Origin: Uliginosibacterium sp. 31-16
Lineage (GTDB): Bacteria; Pseudomonadota; Gammaproteobacteria; Burkholderiales; Rhodocyclaceae
Length of the DNA: 64,000 nucleotides
Assembly: GCF_030730865.1 (NCBI RefSeq)
Contig: NZ_JAVALZ010000001.1
Coordinates: forward strand, 434,001 to 498,000
Reading direction: 5' to 3'
Numbering within the stretch: position 1 is the stretch's first letter; each line of letters begins with the position of its first letter. A model generated the notes under the pieces. The model searched no databases. It saw nothing but the letters and a program-made list of their open reading frames with translations, and had not been told where the DNA came from. Of the stretch, positions 1-8,079 are shown in pieces. Position numbers and translations under genes: made by a program.

Positions 1-2
1 AG

Positions 3-233
3 GTCCAGCGCTCCACGCTGGCCGCCATGCAGGCCATGGGCAAGGCCGGTGCTGAAGGCGACAACCCCTTCGCCAACCCGGCGCTGTGGGCCTGGCCTTT
101 CGGCAACCCCGAGCAACAGGCCACCGCCCCGGCCACCCCGCCGGCAGAGTCCCCCGCTGCCCCCACCGCGGACAGCGCTGACCCCGCCGACGCTCCGCAA
201 CCCAAACCCAAGGCAACACCCCGGAAGTCATGA
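3..233 (+). CDS. PhaM-like polyhydroxyalkanoate granule protein, C-terminal part
   Basis: The reading frame is open from the left edge, so this is the 3' end of a gene that starts outside the window. The visible part contains VQRSTLAAMQAMG, then NPFANPALWAWPF, a Pro/Ala-rich linker and a basic tail ending PKATPRKS. This matches my memory of PhaM-family polyhydroxyalkanoate granule proteins, which have a helical N-terminal half and a Lys/Arg/Ala/Pro-rich DNA-binding tail. The stop codon overlaps the start of the next gene (ATGA), so the two are probably co-transcribed. Only about 76 residues are visible, so the family call is tentative; it could be another Ala/Pro-rich phasin-like protein. Confidence 0.5.
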   Translation, partial: VQRSTLAAMQAMGKAGAEGDNPFANPALWAWPFGNPEQQATAPATPPAESPAAPTADSADPADAPQPKPKATPRKS

Positions 234-1318
234 ATTCACCCCGCTTTGCCAGTGCATGGGCCTCAGCCGCCGGCTGGGAAGATGCGCTGCACGCCATCAT
301 CGCCGAATTGCCGCGCCTGCCTCAGGCCAACCTCGGTTTCCTGTACGTATCCGATCATTTCGCCTTCGCGCTTGAACCCATCCTGACCCGCCTGCGCCAG
401 CACACCGGCGTGCTTGAATGGGTCGGCGCCACCGGTGTCGGCGTGCTAGGCACGCACGGCGCGGCCCTTGATGCACCGGGTATCTCGGTGATGCTGGGCG
501 CCTTCCCGCTCGACAGCTTCCGCGTCTTTTCCGGGCGCAAGCCCCTGCCGCGCGACTTCGCGCCTTACGCGGCGCTGGTGCATGCCGATCCGCTGACCCC
601 GGACATGAGCGAGCTGGTGCAGGACATGGCCCTCAAGGTGCGTGGCGGGCGGCTGGCCGGCGGACTTGCCAGCGCCCGCCAGCAAGCCTTCCAGATCGCC
701 GGCGAGGCGCTCACCGGCGGGCTCTCCGGCGTCGCTTTCAATGACCAGATCCAGACCCTGACCGGAGTCAGTCAGGGTTGTTCGCCGCTGCCCGGCAGCT
801 GGCGCATCACCAAGGCGCAGGACACGCTGATCGAGGCCATCAACGGCCGCCCCGCCGTTGATGTCTTCCGCGAAGCCGCCGGCCCGGCACTCGGCGCCGA
901 TCTGCGGCGCGCCGTCAGCAGCCTGCTGGTGGGGCTGACCGATGACGACGAAGACCGCCGCCGCTTCGCCGCCCGCCGCATCGTGGCGCTGGACGTGCGC
1001 ACCGGCCGCATCGCCATCAACGAATCCGTGGAGAAAGGCCAGAGCATGGTCTTCCTGCAGCGCGACGAAGCGGCGGCCCGCGCCGATCTGGCGCGCATGC
1101 TCGGCGAACTCAAGGCCGCCTGCCCGCACCCGCCCAAGGGCGGCATTTACGTCAGTTGCGCCTCGCGCGGCGGGGTGATGTTCGAGCGCGACGACAGCGA
1201 GCTGGAGATGATCCGCGAAGTGTTCGGCGACATCCCGCTGGCCGGCTTCTTCGCCGCAGGCGAGATTGCCGGCGACCACCTCTTTGGTCAGACCGGCACC
1301 CTCACGCTTTTCGTTTGA
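230..1318 (+). CDS. FIST domain sensory protein
   Basis: A 362-residue soluble protein with no signal peptide. It matches the FIST (F-box and intracellular signal transduction) architecture. The FIST_N core runs from about residue 25 to 225 (GFLYVSDHFAFALEPIL, GATGVGVLG, APGISVMLGAF, LAGGLASARQQ). A FIST_C part follows at about 235–350 and ends in GFFAAGEIAGDHLFGQTGTLTLFV, the usual Gly-rich C-terminal signature. FIST domains are thought to bind small ligands, perhaps amino acids, but no ligand can be read from the sequence. It overlaps the upstream PhaM-like gene by 4 bp. A hairpin repeat follows, then the convergent ABC permease gene. Confidence 0.85.
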   Translation: MNSPRFASAWASAAGWEDALHAIIAELPRLPQANLGFLYVSDHFAFALEPILTRLRQHTGVLEWVGATGVGVLGTHGAALDAPGISVMLGAFPLDSFRVFSGRKPLPRDFAPYAALVHADPLTPDMSELVQDMALKVRGGRLAGGLASARQQAFQIAGEALTGGLSGVAFNDQIQTLTGVSQGCSPLPGSWRITKAQDTLIEAINGRPAVDVFREAAGPALGADLRRAVSSLLVGLTDDDEDRRRFAARRIVALDVRTGRIAINESVEKGQSMVFLQRDEAAARADLARMLGELKAACPHPPKGGIYVSCASRGGVMFERDDSELEMIREVFGDIPLAGFFAAGEIAGDHLFGQTGTLTLFV

Positions 1319-1325
1319 GCCTGCC

Positions 1326-1437
1326 TGCAGAGCGGCCCCTGGCGGGCCTCTGCAAACACCTACTCGCAAGACTCGCTCCCGTCTTAGTTCTTGCGGCATG
1401 TCTGCCGAAGAAGGCCGCTGCATGCGGCTCTTCAGGC
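1326..1437. repeat. Hairpin repeats between convergent genes (GCCTGAAGA family)
   Basis: Two imperfect hairpins fill the gap between the FIST gene and the convergent ABC permease. The first pairs GCAGAG…GGCCC with GGGCCTCTGC. The second pairs GCCGAAGAAGGCCGC with GCGGCTCTTCAGGC. The right arm at 1421–1437 carries the core CTCTTCAGGC (reverse GCCTGAAGAG) that recurs in other gaps of this window. A bidirectional terminator role is plausible. Confidence 0.55.
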
Positions 1438-1443
1438 GATGCT

Positions 1444-2220
1444 TCACATCGCCGCGTTCTGCCCGCGATTGGCCCAGCCGGTGATGTGCCGCTCCAGACG
1501 GGCGAACACCTCGTACATCATCACCCCCATCACTCCGATCACGAACAGCCCGGCGAACACCAGCGGCATGTTCATCGAGGAGCTGGCGCTCATCATCAGG
1601 TAGCCGATGCCGACGTTGGAAGCCACCGTCTCGGACATCACCGAGCCGACGAAAGCCAGGGTGATCGCCACCTTCAGCGAGGCAAAGAAGAAGGGCATGG
1701 AGCGCGGCAGACCGACCTTGATCAGGATGTCCAGCTTCGAGGCGCCGAGCGAGCGCAGCACATCTTCCAGCTCCGGCTCCAGCGTGGACAGGCCCGCCGC
1801 CACGTTCACCACCACCGGGAAGAACGAAATCAGGAAGGCGGTGAGGATCGCCGGCACCGTGCCGATGCCGAACCACACCACCAGCACCGGCACGAAGGCC
1901 ACCTTGGGAATGCTGTTGAAGCCGACCAGCATCGGGTAGAGCGCCTTGTAGATGATCGGCGAAGAGCCGACCAGCATGCCCAGCAGCGCGCCTACCGCCA
2001 CCGCCACGGCAAAACCGATCAGGGTGGTCATCAGGGTATGCGTGGCGTGCTCCATGATCGGGCCGGCCAGTTCGAGGCCGACCTTGAAAATCAGCGTCGG
2101 CGCGGGCATCAGGAAGGGCTGGATCGAGAAGCCCTGACAGATGGCCTCCCAGCACACCAGCACCAGCAGGGTCAACAGCCAGGGAGCCAGACGATCCCGA
2201 ACCTTGGGGGACAGTTTCAT
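1444..2220 (-). CDS. ABC transporter permease, NitT/TauT (SsuC-like) family
   Basis: A 258-residue inner-membrane permease with about six hydrophobic segments and the cytoplasmic EAA-type loop LRSLGASKLDILIKVGLP that contacts the ATPase. The start MKLSPK is chosen because GGGAG lies 8 bp before it and it begins 1 bp after the ATPase stop; a longer frame would run into the ATPase gene. It is the last gene of a three-gene operon (binding protein, ATPase, permease). The family imports taurine, nitrate, alkanesulfonates or pyrimidine precursors. Next to a LysR regulator and uricase-pathway genes, a purine-related substrate is my inference only. Confidence 0.85.
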   Translation of the reverse strand: MKLSPKVRDRLAPWLLTLLVLVCWEAICQGFSIQPFLMPAPTLIFKVGLELAGPIMEHATHTLMTTLIGFAVAVAVGALLGMLVGSSPIIYKALYPMLVGFNSIPKVAFVPVLVVWFGIGTVPAILTAFLISFFPVVVNVAAGLSTLEPELEDVLRSLGASKLDILIKVGLPRSMPFFFASLKVAITLAFVGSVMSETVASNVGIGYLMMSASSSMNMPLVFAGLFVIGVMGVMMYEVFARLERHITGWANRGQNAAM

Positions 2221-2221
2221 T

Positions 2222-3001
2222 TCAATTCTCCCGCACACGGCCGATGGCTTCGCGCAACACATGCACGTGGGCCGCAAAGGCGTCGGTGTAAGTCACTTCC
2301 AGATCCCGCGGGCGTGGCAGATCAATCTCGCGTTTGACGAGGATGCGCCCCGGGCGCTTGCTCATCACGTACACCGTGTCGGCGAGGAACACCGCCTCGC
2401 GCAGATCGTGAGTCACCAGGATCACGGTGAAGGGCTGTTGCTGCCACAGGTCGCGCAACATGCACCACAGCTCTTCGCGGGTGAAGGCATCGAGCGCGCC
2501 GAAAGGCTCGTCCAGCATCAAGAGACGCGGCTTGTGAATCAGCGCCCGACAGATCGAAGCACGCTGCTGCATGCCGCCGGAGAGTTCCCACGGAAACTTG
2601 TCCTCGCAGCCGGCGAGGCCTACGCGGGCCAGCTGCGCACGGGCCATCTCCTCATACTCGGCGCGCTTGCTGCGCAAGCTGCTGCGCCAGGGCTCGACGA
2701 TTTCCATCGGCAGCATCACGTTTTCCAGCGTGGTACGCCAGGGCAGGAGGTTGGCGGCCTGGAAGGCCATGCCGACAATCGACAGCGGCCCCCCGACCTG
2801 GCGGCCATTCACGTAAACATAACCATCGGACGGCGGCTTGAGGCCCGAGATCAGCTTCATCAGGGTGGACTTGCCGCAGCCCGACGGCCCGACCACCGAG
2901 ATGAACTCCCCTTCCTCGATCTGCAGACTCACGTCCTCGATCGCCATCGGGCCACCTTCGCTGTAGCGCAGGCTGACCTTCTCGAATTCCACGAAACTCA
3001 T
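2222..3001 (-). CDS. ABC transporter ATP-binding protein, NitT/TauT (SsuB/TauB-like) family
   Basis: A 259-residue ABC ATPase. Walker A GPSGCGKS is at about residues 38–45, the signature is LSGGMQQR, Walker B is LLMLDEPFGAL and the switch histidine is in VTHDLREA. It energises import by the permease encoded immediately downstream and the periplasmic binding protein encoded upstream. The gene sits between them with very short spacing. A GC-rich hairpin separates it from the binding protein gene and may lower expression of the ATPase and permease relative to the binding protein. Substrate unknown. Confidence 0.9.
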   Translation of the reverse strand: MSFVEFEKVSLRYSEGGPMAIEDVSLQIEEGEFISVVGPSGCGKSTLMKLISGLKPPSDGYVYVNGRQVGGPLSIVGMAFQAANLLPWRTTLENVMLPMEIVEPWRSSLRSKRAEYEEMARAQLARVGLAGCEDKFPWELSGGMQQRASICRALIHKPRLLMLDEPFGALDAFTREELWCMLRDLWQQQPFTVILVTHDLREAVFLADTVYVMSKRPGRILVKREIDLPRPRDLEVTYTDAFAAHVHVLREAIGRVREN

Positions 3002-3021
3002 GATCGGGCTCTCTGTTGTGG

Positions 3022-3051
3022 GGGCGGGCCGCGTTGCTGCGCAGCCCGCCC
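3022..3051 (-). terminator. Intra-operon hairpin after the binding-protein gene
   Basis: GGGCGGGC at 3022–3029 pairs perfectly with GCCCGCCC at 3044–3051 across a 14-nt loop. It lies between the binding protein gene and the ATPase gene and has no T-run. It probably acts as a partial terminator or a 3'-end stabiliser that raises binding-protein levels. Confidence 0.5.
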
Positions 3052-3063
3052 GGATCGTGACTG

Positions 3064-4095
3064 TTATTTCACCAGGCGATCAGCTTTGGCCGGCAGGAAG
3101 GCCGCGTTGAACAGCTCCTTGCCGCTCGGCACCGTCTTCAGGTTGTAAGCGGCGGCGGTTTCGGCGATGGAGCGCTGCATGCGCTCATCCGTCACGCTGC
3201 CCAAACCATTGGCCTTGGCTTCCGGCGTCACCACGACCTCCTTGAGGGCCATCTTCAGGCGACGGGTTTCCAGCGTCAGATCGACCAGCGCATCCTGCTT
3301 CTTGACGTAGGTCGCGGCTTCATCCGGATTGGCAATGGTTTCCTTGAGCGCCTTGTTGAAGGCGCGCAGGAAACCCTCGACAGCCTTGGGCTTCTCGGCG
3401 ATCAGCTTCGGCGAAGCGATGATGGCGTTGCCATACAGCTCGACGCCGAAATCATTGAAGAGCATCACCGTCAGATCGGATTCCTTGACCCCGCGCGCTT
3501 CCATGTTGAGCACGCTGGTAAAGGAGAAGCCGGTGATGCCATCCACCTCACCCTTGGCCAGCAAAGTCTCGCGGATCGCCGGATCGACGGTCTGCCATTT
3601 CACGCCGGCCGGATCGAACTTGTTGGATTTGGCAAAGGCCGGGAAGGCCTTGCGACCCGCATCGAAGACCGGCGCAGCCAAGGTCTTGCCAAGCACATCG
3701 GCAGGTTTGGTGACGCCGCTCTTCTTGAGCAGCACGACTGCCGCCGGCGTGTAGTTGTAGACCATGTATACCGCCTGGATCTTCGAGCCGGGGTTGTTGG
3801 CGTCGTATTCCACCAGCGCATTGAAATCGGCGAAGGCCATTTCATAGGCACCGGTAGCCACCCGCGTCACCGCGCCGGCCGAGCCCGCGCCGGTATCGAT
3901 GGTGACATCCAGACCTTCAGCGGCGAAGTAGCCTTTGGCCTTGGCCAGCAGGAAGGGGGCGGCCGGGCCTTCAAAGCGCCAGTCGAGCGTGAACTTGAGC
4001 TTGGTGAGTTCCTGGGCAAAGCTCGAACCGGCCGCACAGGCAAGGGTCAGGGCCAACGCTGCGTGGCGGGCCAGGCGAGAGAAATTCTTGGTCAT
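3064..4095 (-). CDS. ABC transporter periplasmic substrate-binding protein, NMT1/THI5-like
   Basis: A 343-residue exported protein. The start MTKNFSRLARHAALALTLAC is chosen because it opens a Sec signal peptide (cleavage near SSFAQE) and follows GGAG by 8 bp. The mature part begins LTKLKFTLDWRFEGPAAPFLLAK, the typical opening of NMT1/THI5-like binding proteins (ThiY, SsuA and TauA relatives), with GYFAAEGLDVTI and a YEMAFAD ligand-cleft segment. First gene of the operon with the ATPase and permease. Substrate unknown; the neighbours make a purine or pyrimidine derivative plausible. Confidence 0.85.
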   Translation of the reverse strand: MTKNFSRLARHAALALTLACAAGSSFAQELTKLKFTLDWRFEGPAAPFLLAKAKGYFAAEGLDVTIDTGAGSAGAVTRVATGAYEMAFADFNALVEYDANNPGSKIQAVYMVYNYTPAAVVLLKKSGVTKPADVLGKTLAAPVFDAGRKAFPAFAKSNKFDPAGVKWQTVDPAIRETLLAKGEVDGITGFSFTSVLNMEARGVKESDLTVMLFNDFGVELYGNAIIASPKLIAEKPKAVEGFLRAFNKALKETIANPDEAATYVKKQDALVDLTLETRRLKMALKEVVVTPEAKANGLGSVTDERMQRSIAETAAAYNLKTVPSGKELFNAAFLPAKADRLVK

Positions 4096-4439
4096 GGGGC
4101 ACTCCGTCGGATTGAGGTGACTACACGGAGAGTCCAGCAATCGCTGTGCCACGCAATTCACGGCGGAATCCCGCGGTCTGCTGTCCGCGACCGCCCTGCT
4201 TTGGTGCATTCCGGCACGGGATGGTTGGAGAAGCCCGTCAGACAGGGCTTGCGAAGCGCCGCCTTGGTGCCCTCTGCGGCCCCCGACAGGCAATCGGACA
4301 TGATCACTATATGTGCCGGCTTATGAGCTGACGCGCCCTGCCAGCAAGGGTTTGTCGCGCTTCCACCGCGCTGCCCGGCCGGCGTGGCACGCTCGTTGCG
4401 TAGGCAGCTCATGCTCCTTCGGGGCGTCTGGAGAAAATC
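4096..4439. promoter_or_regulatory. Divergent promoter region between ABC operon and LysR gene
   Basis: A 344-bp gene-free stretch separates the divergently transcribed ABC binding protein (minus) and LysR regulator (plus), the usual place for LysR operators. I see a small hairpin, AAGCCC at 4231–4236 with GGGCTT at 4245–4250. I could not assign a clear T-N11-A operator or sigma-70 boxes. Confidence 0.4.
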
Positions 4440-5429
4440 ATGGCCAATGTCTGCAATTGGGATTCCATCGACGTGCACCTGCTGCGCGTCCTGCACATGC
4501 TGCTCACCGAGTGCAGCGTATCGCGCGCCGCACGTCGTCTGAACCAATCCCAACCCGCCATCAGCACGGCGCTGCGCCGCCTGCGCGAGCTGACCGGCGA
4601 CCCGCTGCTGGTGCGCAGCAAGAACGGCATGACCCCGACCGAACGCGGGGTCGCTCTGCTTGAGCCGGTCAAACAGGCTCTCGCCAACATCGAGAACATC
4701 GTGATCGGTCAGCCGCGCTTCGAGCCGGCCAGCTCGCGTCGCGTCTTCAACGTGGCCACGCCCGACTATCTGGCGCCGGCCCTGCTCGGACGCATCCTGG
4801 CGCGCTTTCACAGCCTCGCCCCGCACGCCCAGATCATCTTTCACTCCTTCAGCCCGGAACAGGATTTCGCCGGCCTGCTCGCCGACGGCACGCTGGACGT
4901 GGTAATCGGCAACTGGCCGCACCCGCCGGAGCAGTTGCGCCTGTCGCCGCTGTTCGACGACGAAGTGGTGTGCATGATGCGCGAAGATCATCCACTGGCT
5001 GGCCGGCCGCTGACCATGAAGAATTATCTGGATGCCGAGCATCTGGCCCCCACGCCCTACGCCGTGGGCCAGCGTGGCGTGGTGGATCTGCATCTGGCAC
5101 GCGAACGCCTCAAGCGCGACGTGGTGGCCTGGGTGCCTTATTTCAGCCTCGCCCCCTACATGCTGATGGAATCGAACATGCTGTTCACCTGTCCGCGCGC
5201 GTTCGCCGAGCATTTCGCGCGCCTGCTGCCGGTGGCCCTGGCGCGCTCGCCGATCGAGTATCCACCAATGTCCTTTTATCTTTTGTGGCACGACCGCGCC
5301 CACTACGCCGAAGACTGCCGCTGGTTCCGCGAACAGATCGTGGCGGTGGCACGCGCCAGCGGCGCCCAGAATGCCCGGCCGATGCCCAGTACGCCCACCG
5401 ACTTCAGGATGCCGGCCTTTGTCAGCTGA
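4440..5429 (+). CDS. LysR-family transcriptional regulator
   Basis: A 329-residue regulator with an N-terminal winged helix-turn-helix at about residues 8–67 (SVSRAARRLNQSQPAISTALRRLREL…PLLVRSKNGMTPT). A two-lobe effector-binding domain of periplasmic-binding-protein fold starts near residue 90. It is divergent from the NitT/TauT-like ABC operon and convergent with uraD, with only 4 bp between the two stops. That placement suggests control of purine or ureide transport and breakdown. The inducer cannot be read from the sequence; urate or an intermediate is an inference. Confidence 0.9.
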   Translation: MANVCNWDSIDVHLLRVLHMLLTECSVSRAARRLNQSQPAISTALRRLRELTGDPLLVRSKNGMTPTERGVALLEPVKQALANIENIVIGQPRFEPASSRRVFNVATPDYLAPALLGRILARFHSLAPHAQIIFHSFSPEQDFAGLLADGTLDVVIGNWPHPPEQLRLSPLFDDEVVCMMREDHPLAGRPLTMKNYLDAEHLAPTPYAVGQRGVVDLHLARERLKRDVVAWVPYFSLAPYMLMESNMLFTCPRAFAEHFARLLPVALARSPIEYPPMSFYLLWHDRAHYAEDCRWFREQIVAVARASGAQNARPMPSTPTDFRMPAFVS

Positions 5430-5433
5430 CGGA

Positions 5434-5949
5434 TCAGCCCGGAAAGCGCTCGCGCAGGCGCAGCGAAGCAATCCGCGCAATCTGGCGCAGGGCCTCGGCG
5501 AACTCCTGCGCGGGCGTGTTACTCAGGCGTGCGGCGAAGCATTCGATGATTGCAGCCCGGTCAAAACCCCGCACGGCAAGAATGAAGGGAAAGCCGAAGC
5601 GCGCGACATAGGCCGCATTCAGTTCCTGCAGGCGCGCGAACTCGGCCGGGCTGCAGGCATCCAGCCGCGCACCGGCCTGCTCGCGGCTCGACTCGGCGGT
5701 CAGCTCGCCGGCCACCGCCGCCTTGCCTGCCAGCTCGGGGTGCGCGCGGATCAGCCTCAGCTGCTCGTCGGCCGAAGCCGCCAGCATGCTGTTGATCAAG
5801 GCGATCTCCAGCGCCGGCAGATCCGCAAACGGCCGCTGCACCCAGGCACGCTCGGCCACCCAGGGCGAATGCTCGAATACGCCCTCCAGCATGGCCACGA
5901 AGGTCACGCGATCAAGGTTCGACAAGGTCTGGACGGGCACGAGCGACAT
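5434..5949 (-). CDS. uraD: 2-oxo-4-hydroxy-4-carboxy-5-ureidoimidazoline (OHCU) decarboxylase
   Basis: A 171-residue cytosolic enzyme for the last step of the urate-to-(S)-allantoin route. It decarboxylates OHCU made by urate hydroxylase and HIU hydrolase. Family marks are IRAHPELAGKAA (HPxL with the catalytic His), the early LDRVTFVAMLEGVFEHSPWVAERAW region, FPFILAVRG and the C-terminal SNTPAQEFAEALRQIARIASLRL. The length fits the single-domain family. It faces uraH across a shared promoter region. The uraH, puuD and puuE genes just beyond complete the pathway. Confidence 0.93.
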   Translation of the reverse strand: MSLVPVQTLSNLDRVTFVAMLEGVFEHSPWVAERAWVQRPFADLPALEIALINSMLAASADEQLRLIRAHPELAGKAAVAGELTAESSREQAGARLDACSPAEFARLQELNAAYVARFGFPFILAVRGFDRAAIIECFAARLSNTPAQEFAEALRQIARIASLRLRERFPG

Positions 5950-6078
5950 GGGGCAAGGGATGCGGGCTTGGGTCAGTCCAGATTAAGCGCCGGGCTTTCC
6001 ACCCGGCAAGGCGCGCTGGCTTATAAGCAGCCTGCGTGCAGCGATATAAGCCTGCAGTGGCGGGCGGGCGCGACCCAG

Positions 6079-6094
6079 ATGCGTTCTGACGCAT
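6079..6094. promoter_or_regulatory. Palindromic operator candidate between uraD and uraH
   Basis: ATGCGT-TCTG-ACGCAT is a palindrome with perfect 6-bp arms in the divergent uraD/uraH gap. Nearby, at about 6019–6055, ATAAGC…GCCTGC occurs twice in direct orientation. The position suits a regulator binding site, perhaps for the LysR protein encoded at 4440–5429. The assignment is inferred from position only. Confidence 0.4.
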
Positions 6095-6160
6095 AGTCTG
6101 TATGCCGCTCTTGCATCCGCGTCCTCCCTACAATCGAGACGAAGCTTTCAGGAGACAAGC

Positions 6161-6508
6161 ATGGGCCGACTCAGCACACACGTCCTCGACACCGCCCACG
6201 GCTGCCCCGCCGCCGGCATGGCCTTCGCATTGCACCGTGCCGGTGAAGCGCGGCCGCTGTTTGCCGGCATGACCAATGCCGACGGGCGCTGTGACGCACC
6301 GCTGCTGAGTGCCGAAGAGATGGCCGCCGGCGCGTATGAGCTGGTGTTCGCGGTGGCGGACTATTTCCGCGCGCGCGGCGTCACCCTGCCCGAGCCACCG
6401 TTTCTGGACAAGGTCACGCTGGCCTTTGGCATTGCCGACCCGGCTGGGCATTACCACGTACCGCTGCTGGTTTCGCCCTGGAGTTACAGCACTTACCGGG
6501 GGAGTTGA
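6161..6508 (+). CDS. uraH: 5-hydroxyisourate hydrolase (transthyretin-like protein)
   Basis: A 115-residue transthyretin-related protein that hydrolyses 5-hydroxyisourate to OHCU. The diagnostic features are [14 protein letters not shown] at the N-terminus (active-site His), TNADGRCD with the catalytic Arg, [19 protein letters not shown] at the end, and the terminal YRGS tetrapeptide typical of HIU hydrolases rather than true transthyretins. AGGAG lies about 7 bp before the ATG. There is no signal peptide, so it is cytosolic. It is divergent from uraD and upstream of puuD, from which it is separated by about 350 bp of structured repeats. Confidence 0.95.
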   Translation: MGRLSTHVLDTAHGCPAAGMAFALHRAGEARPLFAGMTNADGRCDAPLLSAEEMAAGAYELVFAVADYFRARGVTLPEPPFLDKVTLAFGIADPAGHYHVPLLVSPWSYSTYRGS

Positions 6509-6522
6509 GTTTTTTGAACATA

Positions 6523-6646
6523 GCCTGTCTGAAGAGCCGCATCTGAGAAGGCTCTTCAGGCACACATATTGAAGACGCTCGCGCAGCGCAGATCTTCAGG
6601 CACTGGGCCTGAAGATCAAGGCCAGAAGCGGCTCTTCAGACAGATA
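6523..6646. repeat. Cluster of GCCTGAAGA-type inverted repeats
   Basis: Four copies of the core lie directly after uraH. GCCTGTCTGAAGAGCC (6523–6538) pairs with GGCTCTTCAGGC (6550–6561). GATCTTCAGGC (6591–6601) pairs perfectly with GCCTGAAGATC (6607–6617). GCGGCTCTTCAGACAG follows at about 6629–6644. The first hairpin probably ends the uraH transcript. The same core recurs at about 1430, 11170, 21880 and 54640. Confidence 0.7.
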
Positions 6647-6658
6647 AGTAATAAACCC

Positions 6659-6780
6659 GCAAAGGGAGCGGGAAGCGTAGCGAGCGGTTCAAGGCTGAGA
6701 GGAGACGCGCAGACGTACTCAAGCACGTCGAGCATCGCAGGCGCAGGATTGAATCGCGCAGTCGCTTCACGCCCCTTTGC
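6659..6780. repeat. 122-bp palindromic intergenic element upstream of puuD
   Basis: GCAAAGGG (6659–6666) pairs with CCCTTTGC (6773–6780). Inside it, GGAAGCG pairs with CGCTTC and GGTTCAA pairs with TTGAATC, so the whole stretch can fold as one long interrupted hairpin. It ends 81 bp before the puuD start. No open frame fits it. It could be a miniature repeat element or a structured 5' leader; I cannot match it to a riboswitch class. Confidence 0.5.
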
Positions 6781-6861
6781 AAACGTGCACGACGAAATCG
6801 GGTTGAGCCGGGTCGTGCGGAGGCCGCGTCAAAAGGCGTCCGGATTCACTGGAGCATCACC

Positions 6862-8055
6862 ATGGAGCTTTCATACCTGATCGACGCGAGCAGCCTGCTG
6901 CTGCGCTGGTTGCACCTGATCGTAGGCATTGCCTGGATCGGTTCGTCCTTCTACTTCGTCTGGCTGGATAACAGCCTGAAAGAACCAACCGACCCGAAAC
7001 TCAAGGAAGACGGCGTCGGCGGCGAGCTGTGGGCCATGCACGGCGGTGGCTTCTACAACCCGCAGAAGTACGCCGTGGCGCCGAAGCAGCTGCCGGACGA
7101 TCTGCACTTCTTCTTCTGGCCCAGCTACACCACCTGGATCACCGGCTTCCTGCTGATCTCGATGCTGTACTACTTCCAGGCTGCCACCTACATGATCGAC
7201 CCGACGATTTCGTCGGTCACGCCGGCGCAATCGGTCGGCATCGGTCTGGCCACGCTGGCGCTGGGCTGGGTCGTCTATGACCAGCTTGCGCGCCTGCTGA
7301 TCGAGCGCAGCCAGCTGCTCTTCGCCGTGATCTACGTCGCCTTCGTGGCCGCCGTCACCTACGCGCTGTGTCACCTGATTGCCGGACGCGCGGCCTACAT
7401 CCACGTCGGTGCGATGATCGCCACGACGATGAGCGCCAACGTGTTCTTCTGGATCATCCCGGCGCAGCGCAAGCAGGTCGCCGCCATGCAGCGCGGCGAG
7501 GCCGTCAATCCGCTGTGGGGCAAGCGGGCCAAGCAGCGCAGCTACCACAACAACTACCTGACCCTGCCGGTGCTGTTCGCAATGATCAGCAACCACTACG
7601 CCAGCACCTACAATCACCCGCAAGCCTGGCTGGTTCTGCTGCTGATCATGCTCGGTTCAGTGCTGATCCGCCACTTCTTCAACCTGCGCCACAAGAAGAT
7701 CGTGCGCTGGGAGTACCCGATTGCCGGTCTGGCGATCATTTTCGCCACGCTGGTGTGGATTGCTCCCAAGCCCCTGCCCGCGCCGGCATCCAACGCCGCA
7801 CCAACACCCACGCTGGCGGAGATCACCGCCATCGCGCAGGCGCGCTGCGCAGGCTGTCACGCCGAAAAACCCACGATCATGCCGGTGGCGCAGATGGGCG
7901 TGATGCTGGATACCCCTGAACGCGTCAAGCAGTTCGCCCAGCGCATTCATGAGCGCAGCGTGCAGCTCAAGAACATGCCGCTGGCCAACATGACCCAGAT
8001 GACGGACGAGGAACGCGCCAGGATCGGCGCCTGGTATGCGGCGGGAGCGAAATAG
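6862..8055 (+). CDS. puuD: Urate hydroxylase PuuD with C-terminal cytochrome c domain
   Basis: A 397-residue membrane enzyme that oxidises urate to 5-hydroxyisourate. The N-terminal PuuD domain has about eight membrane segments and starts LLLRWLHLIVGIAWIGSSFYF, with conserved His residues and HGGGFYNPQKY. After the last membrane segment (about residue 305) a short cytochrome c domain carries the heme motif CAGCH at about residues 330–334 and an axial-Met region (LKNMPLANMTQMTDEE). GGAG lies 8 bp before the ATG. This non-classical uricase is usual in proteobacteria lacking uricase UaZ or HpxO. Electrons probably pass through the cytochrome domain to the respiratory chain. puuE follows after 24 bp. 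Confidence 0.95.
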   Translation: MELSYLIDASSLLLRWLHLIVGIAWIGSSFYFVWLDNSLKEPTDPKLKEDGVGGELWAMHGGGFYNPQKYAVAPKQLPDDLHFFFWPSYTTWITGFLLISMLYYFQAATYMIDPTISSVTPAQSVGIGLATLALGWVVYDQLARLLIERSQLLFAVIYVAFVAAVTYALCHLIAGRAAYIHVGAMIATTMSANVFFWIIPAQRKQVAAMQRGEAVNPLWGKRAKQRSYHNNYLTLPVLFAMISNHYASTYNHPQAWLVLLLIMLGSVLIRHFFNLRHKKIVRWEYPIAGLAIIFATLVWIAPKPLPAPASNAAPTPTLAEITAIAQARCAGCHAEKPTIMPVAQMGVMLDTPERVKQFAQRIHERSVQLKNMPLANMTQMTDEERARIGAWYAAGAK

Positions 8056-8079
8056 GCAAATGAGAAGGGAGCTGAGAAC

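Noticed and set aside
446-2155. A 569-codon minus-strand frame spanning the FIST gene and the ABC permease
   Set aside because: It overlaps two well-supported genes in other frames and has no family features.
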